Shown one piece after another: positions 5,690-6,735 of a stretch of DNA of 6,735 nucleotides (position 1 is its first letter; each line of letters begins with the position of its first letter). A program made the translations under genes and the position numbers. The notes below the pieces were generated by a model. It saw nothing but the letters and a program-made list of their open reading frames with translations. It searched no databases and was not told the origin of the DNA. The DNA comes from Solirubrobacterales bacterium (lineage in GTDB: Bacteria > Actinomycetota > Thermoleophilia > Solirubrobacterales > Solirubrobacteraceae), in contig PMKB01000334.1 in the NCBI GenBank assembly GCA_003157595.1, positions 1-6,735 on the forward strand, in the 5' to 3' direction.

Positions 5690-6735
5690 ATGAGCAGTAA
5701 CACCGTCACCCGGCTCTCCGTGGAGATCGCCGGGAACGAGATCTCGTTCGAGACCGGACGGATCGCAAAGCAGGCAGGCGGGGCCGTCGTGGTCCGCCAG
5801 GGCGACACGATGGTCCTTGCGACCGCAACCGCCGGAAATCTCCGCGACACAGATTTTCTCCCGCTCACCGTCGATGTCGAGGAGCGGATGTATGCCGCCG
5901 GGAAGATTCCCGGCTCGTTCTTCAAGCGCGAGGGACGCGCGGGCGAGAAGGGCACGCTGACGGCGCGCATGATCGACCGGCCGATCCGGCCGCTGCTCCC
6001 CAAGAGCTGGCGCTATGAGACCCAGATCGTCGCGATGCCGCTCTCGGTGGACCACGTCCACCCCTACGACATCCTCGCGATGAACGGCGCCTCCGCCGCG
6101 CTGATGATCTCCGACATCCCCCTGGCGACCCCCGTCGGCGCCGTGCGGATCGGCAAGATCGACGGCAACTTCGTGGTCAACCCGCGCGAGGAGGACCTGG
6201 TCGGAGTCAGCGAGCTCGAGCTGACGGTCGCCGGGACCGAGGACGCGATCCTGATGGTCGAGGCCGGCGCCCGGGAGATCCCCGAAGCCGAGATCCTCGA
6301 CGCCCTCGACATCGCCCATGGCGAGATCAAGAAGCTGTGCGCGCTGCAGCGCGAGCTCGCCGCGAAGGTCGGCAAGGCCAAGCGCGAGGTCGTCGTTCCC
6401 GAAGTGGACAGTGGCCTGATGGACGCCGTTCGCGCCGCCCACGGCGCCGCGCTGGACGCCGCCACGCAGGTCGAGGACAAGCTCGAGCGCCAGGCGGCCA
6501 CCAAGGCCGTCGAGACGGCGGTGCTCGAGCAGTTCGCCGGCGATCCCGACGGCGAGGGCCATGCCGACCGCCACGCCGCTGCGCAGATGGTGTTCGACAA
6601 GCTCGAGCGCTCGATCATCCGTGAGCGCATCGCCGTGCACAAGAAGCGTCCCGACGGGCGCGCGGCGGGCGAGATCCGCGAGATCACGATCGAGGTCGGC
6701 GTGACACCACGCACGCACGGCTCGGCGCTCTTCAC
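5690..6735 (+). CDS. pnp: Polynucleotide phosphorylase, N-terminal half (3' truncated by window edge)
   Basis: PNPase is a trimeric phosphate-dependent 3'-5' exoribonuclease that degrades mRNA and can add 3' tails. 348 codons are present, open to the right edge; the full protein is normally about 700-750 residues. The first RNase PH domain opens with LSVEIAGNEISFETGRIAKQAGGAVVVRQGDTMVL-type sequence (residues 9 onward). The RNA-gripping loop PGSFFKREGR is at 74-83, followed by LTARMIDRPIRPLLP (90-104). An alpha-helical linker domain spans roughly 240-320. The second RNase PH domain begins with KKRPDGRAAGEIREI and TPRTHGSALFT, where the window stops. The catalytic residues of the second PH domain and the KH and S1 RNA-binding domains lie beyond the window. 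The start ATG is well supported by AGGAAGG. The gene stands 71 bases after the DsbA-family gene and near rpsO, its usual neighbour. Confidence 0.96.
   Translation, partial: MSSNTVTRLSVEIAGNEISFETGRIAKQAGGAVVVRQGDTMVLATATAGNLRDTDFLPLTVDVEERMYAAGKIPGSFFKREGRAGEKGTLTARMIDRPIRPLLPKSWRYETQIVAMPLSVDHVHPYDILAMNGASAALMISDIPLATPVGAVRIGKIDGNFVVNPREEDLVGVSELELTVAGTEDAILMVEAGAREIPEAEILDALDIAHGEIKKLCALQRELAAKVGKAKREVVVPEVDSGLMDAVRAAHGAALDAATQVEDKLERQAATKAVETAVLEQFAGDPDGEGHADRHAAAQMVFDKLERSIIRERIAVHKKRPDGRAAGEIREITIEVGVTPRTHGSALF

Noticed and set aside
5633..6718. 361-residue minus-strand reading frame opposite pnp
   Set aside because: It lies antisense to unmistakable PNPase coding sequence, its composition (rich in D, L, G, R, H, V) is that of a frame shadow in GC-rich DNA, and no domain motif is visible.

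Overview
The window is 6.7 kb of very GC-rich DNA (roughly two thirds or more G+C by eye), densely coded on the plus strand with strong G/C third-position bias. The gene order infB-rbfA-nrnA(DHH)-truB-ribF-rpsO-...-pnp is the conserved bacterial translation and RNA-metabolism cluster downstream of nusA. Base composition, TAnnnT-type -10 boxes, GTG/TTG starts, a CysR-free small redox gene set and the unusual compact RibF point to an actinobacterium. From memory of family sequences the RibF and S15 variants look most like the Thermoleophilia (Solirubrobacter/Conexibacter group), but this placement is inference.

Layout: positions 1-1163 hold the C-terminal part of translation initiation factor IF-2, cut by the left edge. 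Then come ribosome-binding factor A (1194-1532), a DHH/DHHA1 phosphoesterase of the NrnA type (1529-2515), tRNA pseudouridine-55 synthase TruB (2512-3333), the bifunctional riboflavin kinase/FAD synthetase RibF (3369-4247), ribosomal protein S15 (4279-4548), an AhpE-like peroxiredoxin (4545-5003), a 73-bp array of three perfect palindromes (5013-5085), a cytoplasmic DsbA-family thiol oxidoreductase (5115-5618), and the first half of polynucleotide phosphorylase (5690 to the right edge). Three junctions (rbfA/nrnA, nrnA/truB, rpsO/prx) are four-base stop-start overlaps, which implies translational coupling.

How the genes fit together: IF-2, RbfA and S15 serve 30S maturation and initiation; TruB modifies tRNA; NrnA and PNPase degrade RNA from oligonucleotides and 3' ends; RibF supplies FMN/FAD. 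The unexpected element is a pair of thiol-redox genes lying between rpsO and pnp, genes that are adjacent in many bacteria. The pair is split by the palindrome array, which is the least explained sequence in the window. pnp has its own leader with a candidate promoter, a GC hairpin and a strong ribosome binding site.

I see no rRNA or tRNA genes, mobile elements, CRISPR array or phage genes. No stretch above 300 bases lacks a gene; the longest gap is the 111-base one holding the palindromes. The long minus-strand reading frames are shadows of the GC-rich coding sequence.
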